Shown here: in pieces, positions 44,905 through 54,388 of the stretch
Numbering within the stretch: the stretch's first letter is position 1
Layout of the letters: every line of letters begins with the position of its first letter
Source: Planktothricoides sp. SR001
Lineage (GTDB): Bacteria; Cyanobacteriota; Cyanobacteriia; Cyanobacteriales; Laspinemataceae
Length of the DNA stretch: 64,000 nucleotides
Reading direction: 5' to 3'
Assembly: GCF_001276715.1 (NCBI RefSeq)
Contig: NZ_LIUQ01000025.1
Coordinates: forward strand, 28,991-92,990
Position numbers and translations under genes: made by a program
The notes under the pieces: model-generated
Database searches by the model: none
What the model saw: the letters and a program-made list of their open reading frames with translations, nothing else
Told to the model about the DNA's origin: nothing

Positions 44905-45606
44905 ATGATTCAAGATTTTTTAGCCCAAACCCAGTTTTTTCAGGGACTATCCCCAGAAAATATCCAGGCTTTAGCCCAAATTGCGATCGCGCAAACTTAT
45001 CAAAAAAATGAAGTAATATTTTGGCAAGGAGATGAAGGGCGAGGTTTTTTTCTCGTTGTTGTCGGACGAGTCAAAGTTTTTAAACTGTCTCCAGAGGGGA
45101 AAGAACAGATTTTACATATATTTGGGGTGGGGGAACAATTTGCCGAAGTTCCGGCATTTGATGGCCAATGTTTTCCCGCTTCTGCCGCAGCGATCGAACC
45201 CACCGAACTTTTATTTTTTCCCCGTGCTGCTCTTATCTCGCTGCTGGAAAAATATCCCAGTTTAGGGATGCAAATGTTAGGAATTTTGGCTCGCAAATTA
45301 CGGCATTTTACCAAGATAATTGAAAACCTTTCTTTTAAAGAAGTTCCGGGGCGACTTGCCTCATATTTGCTCTATTTGAATAATTTACAACGAGATAATC
45401 CCGCATTAAATATTCTGCAAAATCAAGTAAAATTAGATATTACCAAAGGCCAGTTAGCGGCGTTACTGGCGACGATTCCAGAGACACTTTCGCGAGTATT
45501 TGCTAAGTTGAGTCAAGAAAGACTGATAGAAATCGACGGCGCGGTCATTACTTTATTAAATCTCCCTGAATTAAAGCGTTTATCTGGAGATTTAGATTCC
45601 GATTAA
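44905..45606 (+). CDS. Crp/Fnr-family transcriptional regulator (Dnr-like)
   Basis: A 233-residue protein. Cyclic-nucleotide-binding-fold domain about 10-125 (KNEVIFWQGDEGRGFFLVVVGRVKVF, then EQFAEVPAFDG), dimer helix 115-145, HTH_Crp about 150-225 with LDITKGQLAALLATIPETLSR. No FNR Fe-S cysteines (only C89), so it does not sense O2 by an Fe-S cluster; cAMP-contact residues are not preserved, as in Dnr/NO-type sensors. Divergent from a methyltransferase/cupin operon. The TTGAC-GTCAA palindrome 118 bp upstream is a probable target. Signal unknown. Confidence 0.92.
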   Translation: MIQDFLAQTQFFQGLSPENIQALAQIAIAQTYQKNEVIFWQGDEGRGFFLVVVGRVKVFKLSPEGKEQILHIFGVGEQFAEVPAFDGQCFPASAAAIEPTELLFFPRAALISLLEKYPSLGMQMLGILARKLRHFTKIIENLSFKEVPGRLASYLLYLNNLQRDNPALNILQNQVKLDITKGQLAALLATIPETLSRVFAKLSQERLIEIDGAVITLLNLPELKRLSGDLDSD

Positions 45607-45900
45607 ATTGGAATTTTTGCTAGGGTGGTTTAGGCGCGATCGCAATTTCTGGTCAATAGAATAAAAAAGTAGCATAAAAAAATAGCGCCCTAAACCATCA
45701 TTGTTTTTTTGGGAAAACAGCGATCGCCTACCATGATTTCACTAAACCAGCCATCAATGTTAATCAATCAATTACACAAGAATTTTTTATGAAACAAAAG
45801 TGCTAAATTGCCAAATACCCCCCTTAAAAATAATGATGCACTAGACCTCTGGCAAAATTACCAAAATCAGAGTGGCGTTTTTTAGGGGGTTAGGGGGGAG
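45607..45900. other. 294-bp spacer between convergent crp-like and exoD genes
   Basis: Contains an imperfect inverted repeat (GGTTTAGGCGC near 45627 and GCGCCCTAAACC near 45685) that may end the regulator transcript, and a GGGGGTTAGGGGGGA tail. No gene. Confidence 0.5.
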
Positions 45901-46506
45901 CTATTTAAAAATATTAGGTAACAAATTCGGCGCTAACCAAAAAGCATATCCCAGAAACCCAAAAAATAGGGTATTAAATACCGTTGAGGCATACCCTAAA
46001 CACATTAATAAACCATCGGATTCCAAAGTTGCTACGGCCAAGAATAAAATCCCGATCGCCGGTATAGAATTAGTCAAAGGAATTGGTAACATTAAGAAAA
46101 ATGCCATCCAAGCAATACAGAATCCATTCACTCTCCAGATATATGGATTTTTAGCAATTTTTAACATACGAGGACGCACAATTTTTTCTAACCAAGCCGT
46201 AACTCGTTTGAGATTTTGCAACAAATAAAGACTAAAAGCACTAGGAAATACGAATCTGGTGACTTTTTTAGGCAGCCAGGGAGAATGTAAACCTAATGTC
46301 ATTTGGATTGCTAAGAAAAAACAGGCTAAACCCAAGGGAGTAGATAATCCAGGAGGCATGGGAAACAAGAAAGGCAAAACCAATAAACCAATACTCAAAC
46401 TAAATCCATGTTCAGCGGTTTCTCCCATAATTTCTCCAATGGTTAAAGGGTGCTCTGACAATCGATTGAGCAACGACTCAATATCTTGAGAAAATTTTAT
46501 GTGCAT
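45901..46506 (-). CDS. ExoD-family membrane protein
   Basis: A 201-residue protein with the ExoD pattern: LTIGEIMGETAEHGFSL near the start, LVLPFLFPMPPGLSTPLG, LGLHSPWLPKKV, then hydrophobic segments about 40-58, 120-150 and 165-192. ExoD was defined for exopolysaccharide production in rhizobia; exact activity is unknown. It is separate from the polysaccharide cluster and convergent with the crp-like gene. Confidence 0.9.
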   Translation of the reverse strand: MHIKFSQDIESLLNRLSEHPLTIGEIMGETAEHGFSLSIGLLVLPFLFPMPPGLSTPLGLACFFLAIQMTLGLHSPWLPKKVTRFVFPSAFSLYLLQNLKRVTAWLEKIVRPRMLKIAKNPYIWRVNGFCIAWMAFFLMLPIPLTNSIPAIGILFLAVATLESDGLLMCLGYASTVFNTLFFGFLGYAFWLAPNLLPNIFK

Positions 46507-46670
46507 TGGTTAATTCGTTAAATTTTAGATATCAAAAACCATTCAGAATCATCAAGAGCAAATTTCAGGCATAGCGGGCGAGATAATTTGACCAATATCT
46601 CTTTGTCTCTTGGCGAGAGAAATATACCCGTTAAAAATAAAATATATTTCTCATCACCTATGAGCGGATT

Positions 46671-47498
46671 TTACTGATACATTTCCAGAAAATCTAAAGC
46701 CTGATTGCGTAATTCATAATATTCCGAGGTTTCCCGGATTTCATGGGCGTGCCTGGGGCGTGGTAAAGGAATATCCAGCACTTTACCAATAGTAGCATTA
46801 GGGCCATTACTCATCATCACCACCCGGTCAGACATAAAAATCGCCTCATCTACATCATGGGTAATCATCATTACCGCTTGACGATGATTTTCCCAAATCT
46901 CAATCACCTGTTGTTGTAATTTAGGCCGAGTTAAGGCATCTAAAGCCCCAAAAGGTTCATCTAATAATAATAATTTAGGGCGGGTGGCTAAAGCCCGGGC
47001 AACTCCTACCCTTTGTTTCATTCCCCCGGAAAGTTCATGGGGATATTTATCCGCCGCCGCCGTCAGATTTACCATTTCAATATGTTCATTGACAATGCTA
47101 ATTTTTTCCGCTTTGCTGCTAGTTTTGAAAACCTCATCTACGGCTAATCTAATATTTTCTCTGACCGTTAACCAAGGCAGTAAGGCATAACCTTGAAACA
47201 CCATCATTCTTTCCGCACCGGGCTTCCGAATCATTTTCCCTTCAAGGGTGACAAGTCCTGATGTGGGTTTTTCTAAACCAGCCACAATCCTGACTAATGT
47301 TGATTTTCCACAGCCAGAGTGACCAATGACCGAGACATATTCTTTGTTACCAACGGTTAAATTAATGCCATTTAACACCACAAATTCACTGCCATCTGCT
47401 TTTTTAAAGCTTTTAACTACATTTGAAATCACGAGAAAATCTTGGGCGTTGGCGTTGGGGGAGTTGTTAATTAGTTGATTTTCTGATGGTGATACCAT
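46671..47498 (-). CDS. ABC transporter ATPase, NrtD/SsuB/TauB family
   Basis: A 275-residue ABC ATPase: Walker A GHSGCGKST (59-67), Q-loop VFQGYALLPW, signature LSGGMKQR, Walker B LLLLDEPFGALD, and H-loop MMITHDVDEAI. The family serves nitrate, cyanate, bicarbonate, taurine and sulfonate importers. Third gene of a leftward operon after permease and substrate-binding genes, behind a c-di-AMP riboswitch. NrtC-type fusion with a substrate domain is absent. Substrate uncertain. Confidence 0.92.
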   Translation of the reverse strand: MVSPSENQLINNSPNANAQDFLVISNVVKSFKKADGSEFVVLNGINLTVGNKEYVSVIGHSGCGKSTLVRIVAGLEKPTSGLVTLEGKMIRKPGAERMMVFQGYALLPWLTVRENIRLAVDEVFKTSSKAEKISIVNEHIEMVNLTAAADKYPHELSGGMKQRVGVARALATRPKLLLLDEPFGALDALTRPKLQQQVIEIWENHRQAVMMITHDVDEAIFMSDRVVMMSNGPNATIGKVLDIPLPRPRHAHEIRETSEYYELRNQALDFLEMYQ

Positions 47499-47556
47499 GT
47501 CGGAATTCCTCTTGATTAAAGATTGCTTAATTTTTGATTAAATATTGTCGATCGCA

Positions 47557-48951
47557 TTAAGCCAACCCGTAAATTTGGGGGCGGTTGGCACGAATTTCAA
47601 AGCTGTTAATATATTGGGTGGGCTGACTGGGATCAAAGGGTTTGCCATCAATAAATGCTTCTCCTGAAACAGTTTTATAGTTGTCTGAGGGACATTGAAT
47701 TCCCATTTCGTTGGCGATCGCTCGATATAAGTCAGTTTGCCAAGCTTGTTTGGCAATTTCTTCAGCATTTTTGGGAAATTCGGGAATTTGTCCCCAGCGG
47801 TGGGCTTGAGTCATTAACCACAAACTATCGGATTGCCACAGAAAGGTAGAATGATCGTTTTTAATGGCGGAAACTTCGGTCGATAAATCAAAAAAGAGGG
47901 TGGTTTCTGGGCTATTTTTGATGCGGGTTTGCCGATCAAAACCGCCGTAATTATAACTACCCACAATTCCCGGTTCAGTATATTTAATATTTGCTCCGGT
48001 AAAGGAACGCTGAGAAATAATTTGTGCCACTTCTTGTTTGTTTTCTGGTTTACTGCAATATTGACAGGCTTCAATCATGGCTTTAACTAAGGAGCGGTAA
48101 GTTTTGGGATTATCTTGAATAAAAGATTCTCTGACTGCTAAAAGGCGATCGGGATGTCCGCGCCAAATTTCCCGCCCTTGGGCAAAGGTAAAACCGACAT
48201 TTTCGTTACCTGTAATGGCTCTGGTATTCCAAGGTTCAGCTACCATATAGGCTTGCATTGCACCCATGCGAATATTGCTCACCATTTGCGGTGGGGGAGT
48301 AATAATTAAACGTAATTCATCAATCGGATTTAATCCCACAGCAGCGATGAGATAGCGCACAAAATATTCATAAATGGCTGAACTTTGTACCACTGCCCAG
48401 ACTCGCTGATCGAGGGGTGATTTTTGCCAATAGTTGCGTAAATCTTGACCAAATGCATCTAAATTGCCGTTATAGCTATACCAGGGTCTAATTCCTGAGT
48501 CCCACAGTTGACGATTCATAGTGAGGCCATTGCCATGACGGTGAATTGTCATGGCGGCACAGAGGGGAAAATGACGTGCTCCTTCTGCACCCAATCTGGC
48601 ATTAGTCACGGCACCAGAAACAACGGGGGAAGCATCTAAACGCCCAAAAATAATCCCATCTCTGGAGTTGCCCCAACTCGCTTCTCGGCTGAGGGTGACG
48701 TTTAAACCATATTTACGAAAGAAACCTTTTTGGTATGCGATCGCAAACGGGGCGCAATCATTAACCGGCACAAAACCAACGGTTAAATTAGGTTTTTCTA
48801 GGGTTTCTGGTTTAATAATTGGTTCTACAGCCAGGGCTTCTTCGGGAATATTTTGCTGAGTTTTCTTTTGACTACAGCTATTAAGAGCGATCGCCCCCGC
48901 TGTTCCCATTATTCCTTGGATAAATAACCGGCGATTGTAATAGTTTCTCAT
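47557..48951 (-). CDS. NrtA/CmpA-family ABC substrate-binding lipoprotein
   Basis: A 464-residue protein. Tat-like RRLFIQGIMG (7-16) and a lipobox ALNSC (C26) predict a lipoprotein. Mature part: LTVGFVPVNDCAPFAIAYQKGFF, EASWGNSRDGIIFGRLDASP, MTIHRHGNGLT, MGAMQAYMVAEPWN, the NrtA/CmpA arrangement. Ligand in this clade can be nitrate/nitrite, bicarbonate or cyanate. Specific residues could not be scored without alignment. Middle gene of permease-binding-ATPase operon, 15 bp after the permease stop. Confidence 0.92.
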   Translation of the reverse strand: MRNYYNRRLFIQGIMGTAGAIALNSCSQKKTQQNIPEEALAVEPIIKPETLEKPNLTVGFVPVNDCAPFAIAYQKGFFRKYGLNVTLSREASWGNSRDGIIFGRLDASPVVSGAVTNARLGAEGARHFPLCAAMTIHRHGNGLTMNRQLWDSGIRPWYSYNGNLDAFGQDLRNYWQKSPLDQRVWAVVQSSAIYEYFVRYLIAAVGLNPIDELRLIITPPPQMVSNIRMGAMQAYMVAEPWNTRAITGNENVGFTFAQGREIWRGHPDRLLAVRESFIQDNPKTYRSLVKAMIEACQYCSKPENKQEVAQIISQRSFTGANIKYTEPGIVGSYNYGGFDRQTRIKNSPETTLFFDLSTEVSAIKNDHSTFLWQSDSLWLMTQAHRWGQIPEFPKNAEEIAKQAWQTDLYRAIANEMGIQCPSDNYKTVSGEAFIDGKPFDPSQPTQYINSFEIRANRPQIYGLA

Positions 48952-48966
48952 CAGTTTTTCCTCCGG

Positions 48967-49773
48967 TTAACTCCGTGCGGGACGATGGGTAATCATAATT
49001 TGTAATTTAGCCAGGGCATAATCCAGAATTAAGCCCGTGATCCCAATTACAAAGACGGCTAAAAACACGGAACTCACATTAAGACGATTCCATTCATCCC
49101 AGACAAAGAAACCAATCCCAATGCCCCCGGTGAGCATTTCTACGGCCACAATCACTAACCAAGCAATGCCTAAACTAATGCGTAACCCGGTGAAAATATA
49201 GGGTAAACTCGCTGGCAGCATCACGCTGACTAATTGTTTCCACCGAGGCATTTCTAACACTTCGGCGACTTCTAAATATTCTTTCGGAACGTTTTTTACC
49301 CCTTCAGCGGTATTGATAATGGTTGACCAGAGAGAGGTAATAAAAATCACAAAAATTGCTGAAGGTTCAGCGGCATTAAATATAGCTAGGGCGATCGGCA
49401 ACCAAACCAGGGGCGAAACGGGTTTAAAGACTTGAATAATCGGGTTCAGAATTTGCCATGCAGTATGAGACATTCCAATTAAAAACCCAACGGGAATGGC
49501 TACGATCGCACCCAGCAGAAACCCGATACAAACTCGCCGTAAACTCGCTAAGAGTAGCCATCCTAAACCTAAATCACCGGGGCCTCGACGATAAAAAGGA
49601 TTGAGAATAAAGTCCAAATTTTTTGCCAATGCTTCCGGGGGTGTGGGCATCATTTCCTGTCTGAATAAGGCAATAAGCCACCATAAAGCAATCACCCCCA
49701 CAAAACCCACAATGGGTAATAAAAAATTGGAGTTATTGAAAAAATCCAGAAAAATGTTCTTCTTTGACTTCAT
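48967..49773 (-). CDS. ABC transporter permease, NrtB/SsuC family
   Basis: A 268-residue protein from the ATG at 49773 (GAGAG upstream; an ATG at 49785 is also in frame). Six hydrophobic segments, starting FLLPIVGFVGVIALWWLIALF, and the EAA coupling loop TAEGVKNVPKEYLEVAEVL-type near 175-195. Ends LAKLQIMITHRPARS. First gene of the operon; its leader, about 340 nt from the aptamer end, contains the riboswitch and a terminator. Confidence 0.92.
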   Translation of the reverse strand: MKSKKNIFLDFFNNSNFLLPIVGFVGVIALWWLIALFRQEMMPTPPEALAKNLDFILNPFYRRGPGDLGLGWLLLASLRRVCIGFLLGAIVAIPVGFLIGMSHTAWQILNPIIQVFKPVSPLVWLPIALAIFNAAEPSAIFVIFITSLWSTIINTAEGVKNVPKEYLEVAEVLEMPRWKQLVSVMLPASLPYIFTGLRISLGIAWLVIVAVEMLTGGIGIGFFVWDEWNRLNVSSVFLAVFVIGITGLILDYALAKLQIMITHRPARS

Positions 49774-49931
49774 AACCGCTCTCATTGTTGATGTTTTATT
49801 CAATTTATTAAATAAATAAAGCATTCCCAATTCAAAACAGTGAAGACCCAATGCCCCACTGAATCAAATCCAAACTAAATGAGGATTTTGCCCGATTTTT
49901 ATCCAGGCAAAATTGAGAATTTTTTCATCCG

Positions 49932-49964
49932 AAAAAAACTCAAGCTTTTTTTTGGCTTAAGTTT
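49932..49964 (-). terminator. Intrinsic terminator between the riboswitch and the transporter genes
   Basis: Read leftward: arm 49964-49955 (AAACTTAAGC), 9-nt loop, arm 49945-49936 (GCTTGAGTTT, one G-U/T mismatch), then a run of T to 49932. It lies between aptamer and permease start, where an expression platform would be. Aptamer-to-terminator distance is about 170 nt, rather long. Confidence 0.75.
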
Positions 49965-50112
49965 GCATAAATTGTTGCCGCTCGGAAAATTAATTTCCAA
50001 GGGACGATAATTGATCAATGAAGTTAAACCTCAAAATCAAATAAAGGTAATCGAATGTAGAGAGTTGTCAAATTGGGAATACCTAAATGAAATTGAGACA
50101 TGAAAAATGCTC

Positions 50113-50275
50113 ATTCTTTAGTCTCCTCTCAATGCCTACGAGGTTAGCTGACGGGCTAGGACTGAGAGATGTCCCTCTTTACCTTTCCAGTAAAGATAAG
50201 CCCCTAATTTGGTTCCCCCGTTTCTGTGCCATCAAGTTGATTGAGTAATTACTCTGGCTTGATTTACCCAGAATT
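50113..50275 (-). promoter_or_regulatory. c-di-AMP (ydaO/yuaA) riboswitch
   Basis: On the minus strand the aptamer reads ACGGGGGAACCAAATTAGGGG (its complement at about 50201-50221), then AGGGACATCTCT, then the hallmark CCCGTCAGCTAACCTCGTAG (its complement at 50136-50155). These conserved blocks, in this order and spacing, are those of Rfam ydaO/yuaA. Outer limits are approximate; the P1 partner was not drawn. A GAGAC...GTCTC stem (50120s to 50090s) could compete with P1. c-di-AMP riboswitches usually turn expression off when ligand is high. A possible TATGAT -10 lies at 50304-50309. Confidence 0.9.
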
Positions 50276-50592
50276 AGGCTGACTCACTCTAAAAATAGAG
50301 TATATCATACTCCTTGGATTTTTGGTATAGAGGGGAGGAAGATTTCTCAGGAAAAGACTTTTCTAGTTGTTAGGGCGATCGTAGTAAGGCATTTTTTAGC
50401 GGCGCTGCTTCGCGAGTGCGATCGCCCATTAATCGTCTAATTCTGAGAGAATAAAATTCAGGTGGGAAAGCATAGAAACCAGATTAACTAGGGAATTGTT
50501 CGCAAACTAGGCAATGTCAATATAGATTCTTCCTCAGAATATCCCTCACTGCTAGACTAAAGAAAAAATCAGTAAATAGATAAATTTGTCCT

Positions 50593-50886
50593 ATGCCAAC
50601 TCAAACCCTCTCACGGTATGTTAATCGCAACTCTGAGATTCTAGGCGGAGAACCAATTATCATAGGTACTCGGACATCGGTTCGCGCTATTGTTGGTCTA
50701 TGGCGGATGGGTATTATGCCAGAAGAGATTCTTAACCATTTACCCCATCTGACTTTGGCGCAAGTTTTTGATGCTTTGAGTTTTTATCTAGATAATCAAG
50801 CAGAGATTAATGAGTACATTGATAAAAATCGAGTTCCTGATGAATTAGTACATCCTTCTGTAGCATCCGTTTTGAGAAATATGTAG
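50593..50886 (+). CDS. DUF433 antitoxin-like protein
   Basis: A 97-residue protein with the DUF433 pattern LGGEPIIIGTRTSVRAIVGLWRMG, PEEILNHLPHLTLAQVFDAL. This helix-turn-helix family is usually the antitoxin of a pair with a DUF5615 PIN-like toxin encoded just downstream. Here downstream DNA is a repeat block with no such frame, so the gene is solitary. Could be a relic of a toxin-antitoxin pair or a domesticated regulator. Confidence 0.88.
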   Translation: MPTQTLSRYVNRNSEILGGEPIIIGTRTSVRAIVGLWRMGIMPEEILNHLPHLTLAQVFDALSFYLDNQAEINEYIDKNRVPDELVHPSVASVLRNM

Positions 50887-51212
50887 GGTGGGCAAAATGC
50901 AAGCCCACCCTACTATTGTTTACTATTATTTAGAAAGATTACAGCGCAAATCTGCCGCGAGTAAACCACAAATATCTAGGGGCGAACCACGACCGCAGAC
51001 AAATTATTGCTGAAAATATTGTAAGGGAGAAGCATTCCGGCAGTGTACGGGCGTGATCTTTCCGGCAGATAATTTATTGCTTAGAATATTGTAGGGGCGA
51101 ATGGCCATTCGCCCCTACTGCCGGAAAGATCACGCCCCTACCGGAAAGATCACGCCCCTACCGGAAAGATCACGCCCCTACCGTAGTTCAGTAAGAAAGA
51201 AAACCGCTGTAA
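50887..51212. repeat. Repeat-filled spacer between DUF433 and argC
   Basis: Contents: a GTAGGGTGGGCAAAATGC palindrome (50884-50915), a perfect 28-bp palindrome at 51091-51118 (half-site GTAGGGGCGAATGG), three perfect 20-bp units CCGGAAAGATCACGCCCCTA (51121-51180), and a 17-bp inverted copy of that unit at 51049-51065. No gene. No spacers between units, so not a CRISPR. Confidence 0.95.
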
Positions 51213-52271
51213 TTAAGGATAAAAGCCCAATTTCGGCAAACCGAGGGTTTCATCCCAACCCATCATCAGGTTCAAACATTGCACCGCTTGACCCGCTTGC
51301 CCCTTAATTAAGTTATCGATCGCCGACATAACGATCACACGGTCGGTACGCTGATCCACTTCGATGCCGATATAGCACATATTGCTACTGCAAGCCCATT
51401 TAGTTTGGGGATAAATCCCATTAGGCAGAATCGTCACCCAGGGACAATTCCGGTAAAACGCCTTATAAATCGTCGCCAAATCTTCCCGCACCAATCCTGG
51501 ATCCCGCAAAGTAGCGTAAACCGTGGCCAAGATACCCCGCACCATTGGCATCAGGTGAGGGGTAAACTGGACTAACACCTCATGTCCGGCCAAATCACTG
51601 CAAATTTGCTCAATTTCTGGGGTGTGGCGGTGCCGAGTCACCCCATAAGCGGCGATGGAACTATCCGCTTCCGCTAGTAACATATTAGTTTTCGCCTGTC
51701 TACCACCCCCCGAAGTGCCGGACTTGGCATCGATCACCGCCGTTTCTGGGATAATCATCCCCTGTTTGAGTAGCGGGGCTAAAGCCAGTAAGCTGGCGGT
51801 AGGATAACAACCGGGACAACCGACTAACTTGGCGTCTTTAATGCGATCGCGATACAGTTCCGGTAAACCATAGACCGCCGTTGCTGCCACATCTCCATCG
51901 GTGCGATCGCCCCCATACCAAGCCTTGTAAGTTTCTAAGTTACTAAATCGGTAATCAGCCGACAAATCCAACACCTTGCAGCCTCTTTGAATCAGGGTGG
52001 GCGTCATCTCACAAGCCAAACCATTGGGCAACGAAAGAAACACCACATCACATTGAGCCGCGATCGCCTCTGGATCCACTGGAGCGATCGTCAAATCCGT
52101 CGCATGACTCAAATGGGGATAAATATCGGAAAATGGCTTCCCGGCACTACTATCTCCCCCCAAATAAACCACCTTCACCCCTGGGTGATCCATCAGCAGT
52201 CGCACCAACTGCACGCCACCATACCCAGATGCTCCGACAATTCCCACCGACACTGGCTTAGAATCACCCAT
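51213..52271 (-). CDS. argC: N-acetyl-gamma-glutamyl-phosphate reductase
   Basis: A 352-residue protein from the ATG at 52271, with AGGAGA 7 nt upstream (a TTG at 52289 is also open). NADP site [18 protein letters not shown], then the catalytic Cys in [15 protein letters not shown], with [15 protein letters not shown] and [16 protein letters not shown]. It reduces N-acetylglutamyl phosphate to the semialdehyde in arginine synthesis. Full length. No arg neighbours, as is usual in cyanobacteria. Confidence 0.96.
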   Translation of the reverse strand: MGDSKPVSVGIVGASGYGGVQLVRLLMDHPGVKVVYLGGDSSAGKPFSDIYPHLSHATDLTIAPVDPEAIAAQCDVVFLSLPNGLACEMTPTLIQRGCKVLDLSADYRFSNLETYKAWYGGDRTDGDVAATAVYGLPELYRDRIKDAKLVGCPGCYPTASLLALAPLLKQGMIIPETAVIDAKSGTSGGGRQAKTNMLLAEADSSIAAYGVTRHRHTPEIEQICSDLAGHEVLVQFTPHLMPMVRGILATVYATLRDPGLVREDLATIYKAFYRNCPWVTILPNGIYPQTKWACSSNMCYIGIEVDQRTDRVIVMSAIDNLIKGQAGQAVQCLNLMMGWDETLGLPKLGFYP

Positions 52272-52501
52272 ATCACTTCTCCTAATCAAAACCTATCGAG
52301 ATTTCTGGTATTTTTGCTCAAATCTTGCCGAGCAAAGCCCAATGCTGCATTGTAGTATCAAAATTCTGATTTAGCGGTAGTAGAATTACCGATTTTATGA
52401 GCAATCTAAACATCTGGAAATCTTGACAACCCATAAAAACCGCTCTTTCCGCTTTCTGAGGGCGAGGGAATCGCCCTAAACTCGGTACAATTTAAACATC
52501 A

Positions 52502-54232
52502 GTGCCAAAAAAATTATTGTTTACTTGCTTTACTTTCATCGTGGAATCGTCTGAAAACGCTTCAAAACAAAACTTTGTCTTTGACTCTGTAGAATCTGCC
52601 CTCGCAGAGATCAAAGCGGGACGCCTCGTGGTTGTGGTCGATGATGAAGGCCGAGAAAATGAAGGGGATCTCATTGGTGCCGCTCAGTTTACCACCCCAG
52701 ACACCATCAACTTTATGGCGGTACATGGTCGTGGTCTAATCTGTTTAGCCACAACGGGCGATCGCCTGGATCAACTTGACCTACCCTTAATGGTCACAAA
52801 CAACACCGAAAGCAATCAAACTGCCTTCACCGTCAGTATTGATGGCTCTCCCAGCTTAGGCGTCACCACCGGCATCTCCGCTGAAGACCGTGCTCGCACC
52901 ATCCAAGCGGTGATTAATCCCAACACCAAACCCTCTGACTTACGTCGTCCCGGTCATATCTTTCCCCTGCGAGCTAGGGAAGGCGGCGTCTTAAAACGGG
53001 CAGGTCATACGGAAGCAGCCGTGGATCTGGCTCGCATGGCTGGATTATACCCAGCAGGAGTCATCTGCGAAATTCAAAATCCTGACGGCTCAATGGCTCG
53101 GTTGCCAGAACTCATCGAATATAGCAAAACCCACAAGCTAAAAATTATCAGCATTGCTGATTTAATTAGCTATCGACTCAAACACGAAAGGTTTATCGTC
53201 CGGGAAACCGTCGCCGCTTTGCCCACCGAATTTGGTCAATTCCAAATCTATGGCTACCGTAACATCTTAGACAACTCCGAGCACGTCGCCATTGTCAAAG
53301 GCGACCTCGCTGATTTTCACAACCAACCTGTCATGGTGCGAGTGCATTCGGAATGTTTAACCGGGGATGCCTTGGGTTCTCTGCGTTGTGACTGTCGGAT
53401 GCAGTTACAAGCTGCCCTGAAAATGATTGAAAATGCCGGTCAAGGGGTGGTGCTATATTTGCGCCAAGAAGGGCGCGGCATTGGTTTAATCAATAAACTC
53501 AAGGCGTACTCCCTTCAAGATACGGGTTTAGATACCGTAGAAGCCAATGAACGCTTAGGATTTCCGGCGGATCTGCGTAACTATGGCGTCGGCGCCCAAA
53601 TGCTCAATGATTTGGGCATTTCTCAAATTAAATTGATTACCAACAATCCCCGCAAAATTGCTGGCTTGAAAGGCTATGGTTTGGAAATTGTTGATCGCGT
53701 CCCCTTATTAATTGAATCCAACCCATATAACTGTCTCTATCTCGCCACCAAAGCGGAAAAACTGGGTCATATGCTCTTGCAGACCTATTTAGTCACCGTT
53801 GCCTTGCATTGGCCTAGTTATTCTCTAACCTTAGAACAACGGTATCAATACCTGGAAAAATTACGTTCTTTAGCGGAAGAAGAACATTTATTAATCCAAG
53901 AGGAGAAACGACCTGTCACCGTAGCAGTGTTTGGTCGCCCTGAATTTACCGTTCACTTTGGTTTCGATCAACCCAAACTAGCGGCACCGGATTGGTATAA
54001 ACACCCAGAACATCCTTATATCAAAGCCATCTCGGAAATTCTCGATGCTTTGACCACTTGGCCTCGTCTGGATCGCCTGGAATTTCTCATTTCTTCCGGG
54101 GTCGATCCCCTGACAAATTTGGGGGTGGATCTCAACCGTCAAACCTTCCCCCTGAGTAAATTACCCTCTTCCTTATGCCAAAACCTGGCATTGCAAACAA
54201 TTTATAGCTTTTCTGTGGGTAATAAGCCGTAA
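52502..54232 (+). CDS. ribBA: Bifunctional DHBP synthase / GTP cyclohydrolase II
   Basis: A 576-residue protein. RibB domain about 25-230: [20 protein letters not shown] and [23 protein letters not shown] GHT-x-E. RibA domain about 235-430: [20 protein letters not shown] with zinc Cys, [18 protein letters not shown], and NNPRKI. The last 140 residues are the cyanobacterial C-terminal extension. Makes the two riboflavin precursors. Start uncertain: GTG 52502 as given, or GTG 52541 (VESSEN) which would fit the usual N-terminus better. No FMN riboswitch upstream. Confidence 0.94.
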   Translation: MPKKLLFTCFTFIVESSENASKQNFVFDSVESALAEIKAGRLVVVVDDEGRENEGDLIGAAQFTTPDTINFMAVHGRGLICLATTGDRLDQLDLPLMVTNNTESNQTAFTVSIDGSPSLGVTTGISAEDRARTIQAVINPNTKPSDLRRPGHIFPLRAREGGVLKRAGHTEAAVDLARMAGLYPAGVICEIQNPDGSMARLPELIEYSKTHKLKIISIADLISYRLKHERFIVRETVAALPTEFGQFQIYGYRNILDNSEHVAIVKGDLADFHNQPVMVRVHSECLTGDALGSLRCDCRMQLQAALKMIENAGQGVVLYLRQEGRGIGLINKLKAYSLQDTGLDTVEANERLGFPADLRNYGVGAQMLNDLGISQIKLITNNPRKIAGLKGYGLEIVDRVPLLIESNPYNCLYLATKAEKLGHMLLQTYLVTVALHWPSYSLTLEQRYQYLEKLRSLAEEEHLLIQEEKRPVTVAVFGRPEFTVHFGFDQPKLAAPDWYKHPEHPYIKAISEILDALTTWPRLDRLEFLISSGVDPLTNLGVDLNRQTFPLSKLPSSLCQNLALQTIYSFSVGNKP

Positions 54233-54291
54233 TTTGTTATTTGTTATTTGTTATTTAAATAAAAAAATCACAAATAACAAATAACAAATAA
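54233..54291. repeat. TTATTTG heptamer hairpin
   Basis: Three to four TTTGTTA heptamers (54233-54257) face complementary CAAATAA copies (54270-54291) across a short A/T loop, immediately after the ribBA stop. A perfect-stem AU hairpin; could end transcripts without a GC stem. Confidence 0.9.
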
Positions 54292-54388
54292 TTTTCGTTA
54301 AGAAAACATCAGAATCTCTGTGTGCTGCACGTGATTATTGAATATATTAATCATGCTAAGATAAGCAACTTTTCTGGAGTGGCAAAAT

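Noticed and set aside
49852..50100. NtcA site (GTA-N8-TAC) for the NrtBAD-like operon
   Set aside because: No well-formed GTA-N8-TAC with a suitable -10 was found in the leader; GTAGAGAGTTGTCA does not fit.
51121..51180. Possible CRISPR array (20-bp direct repeats)
   Set aside because: Units are contiguous with no spacers, no leader and no cas genes; it is a plain tandem repeat.
52380..52500. FMN riboswitch upstream of ribBA
   Set aside because: The conserved FMN aptamer blocks are not present; the GGGCGAGGGAATCGCCC stem alone is not diagnostic.
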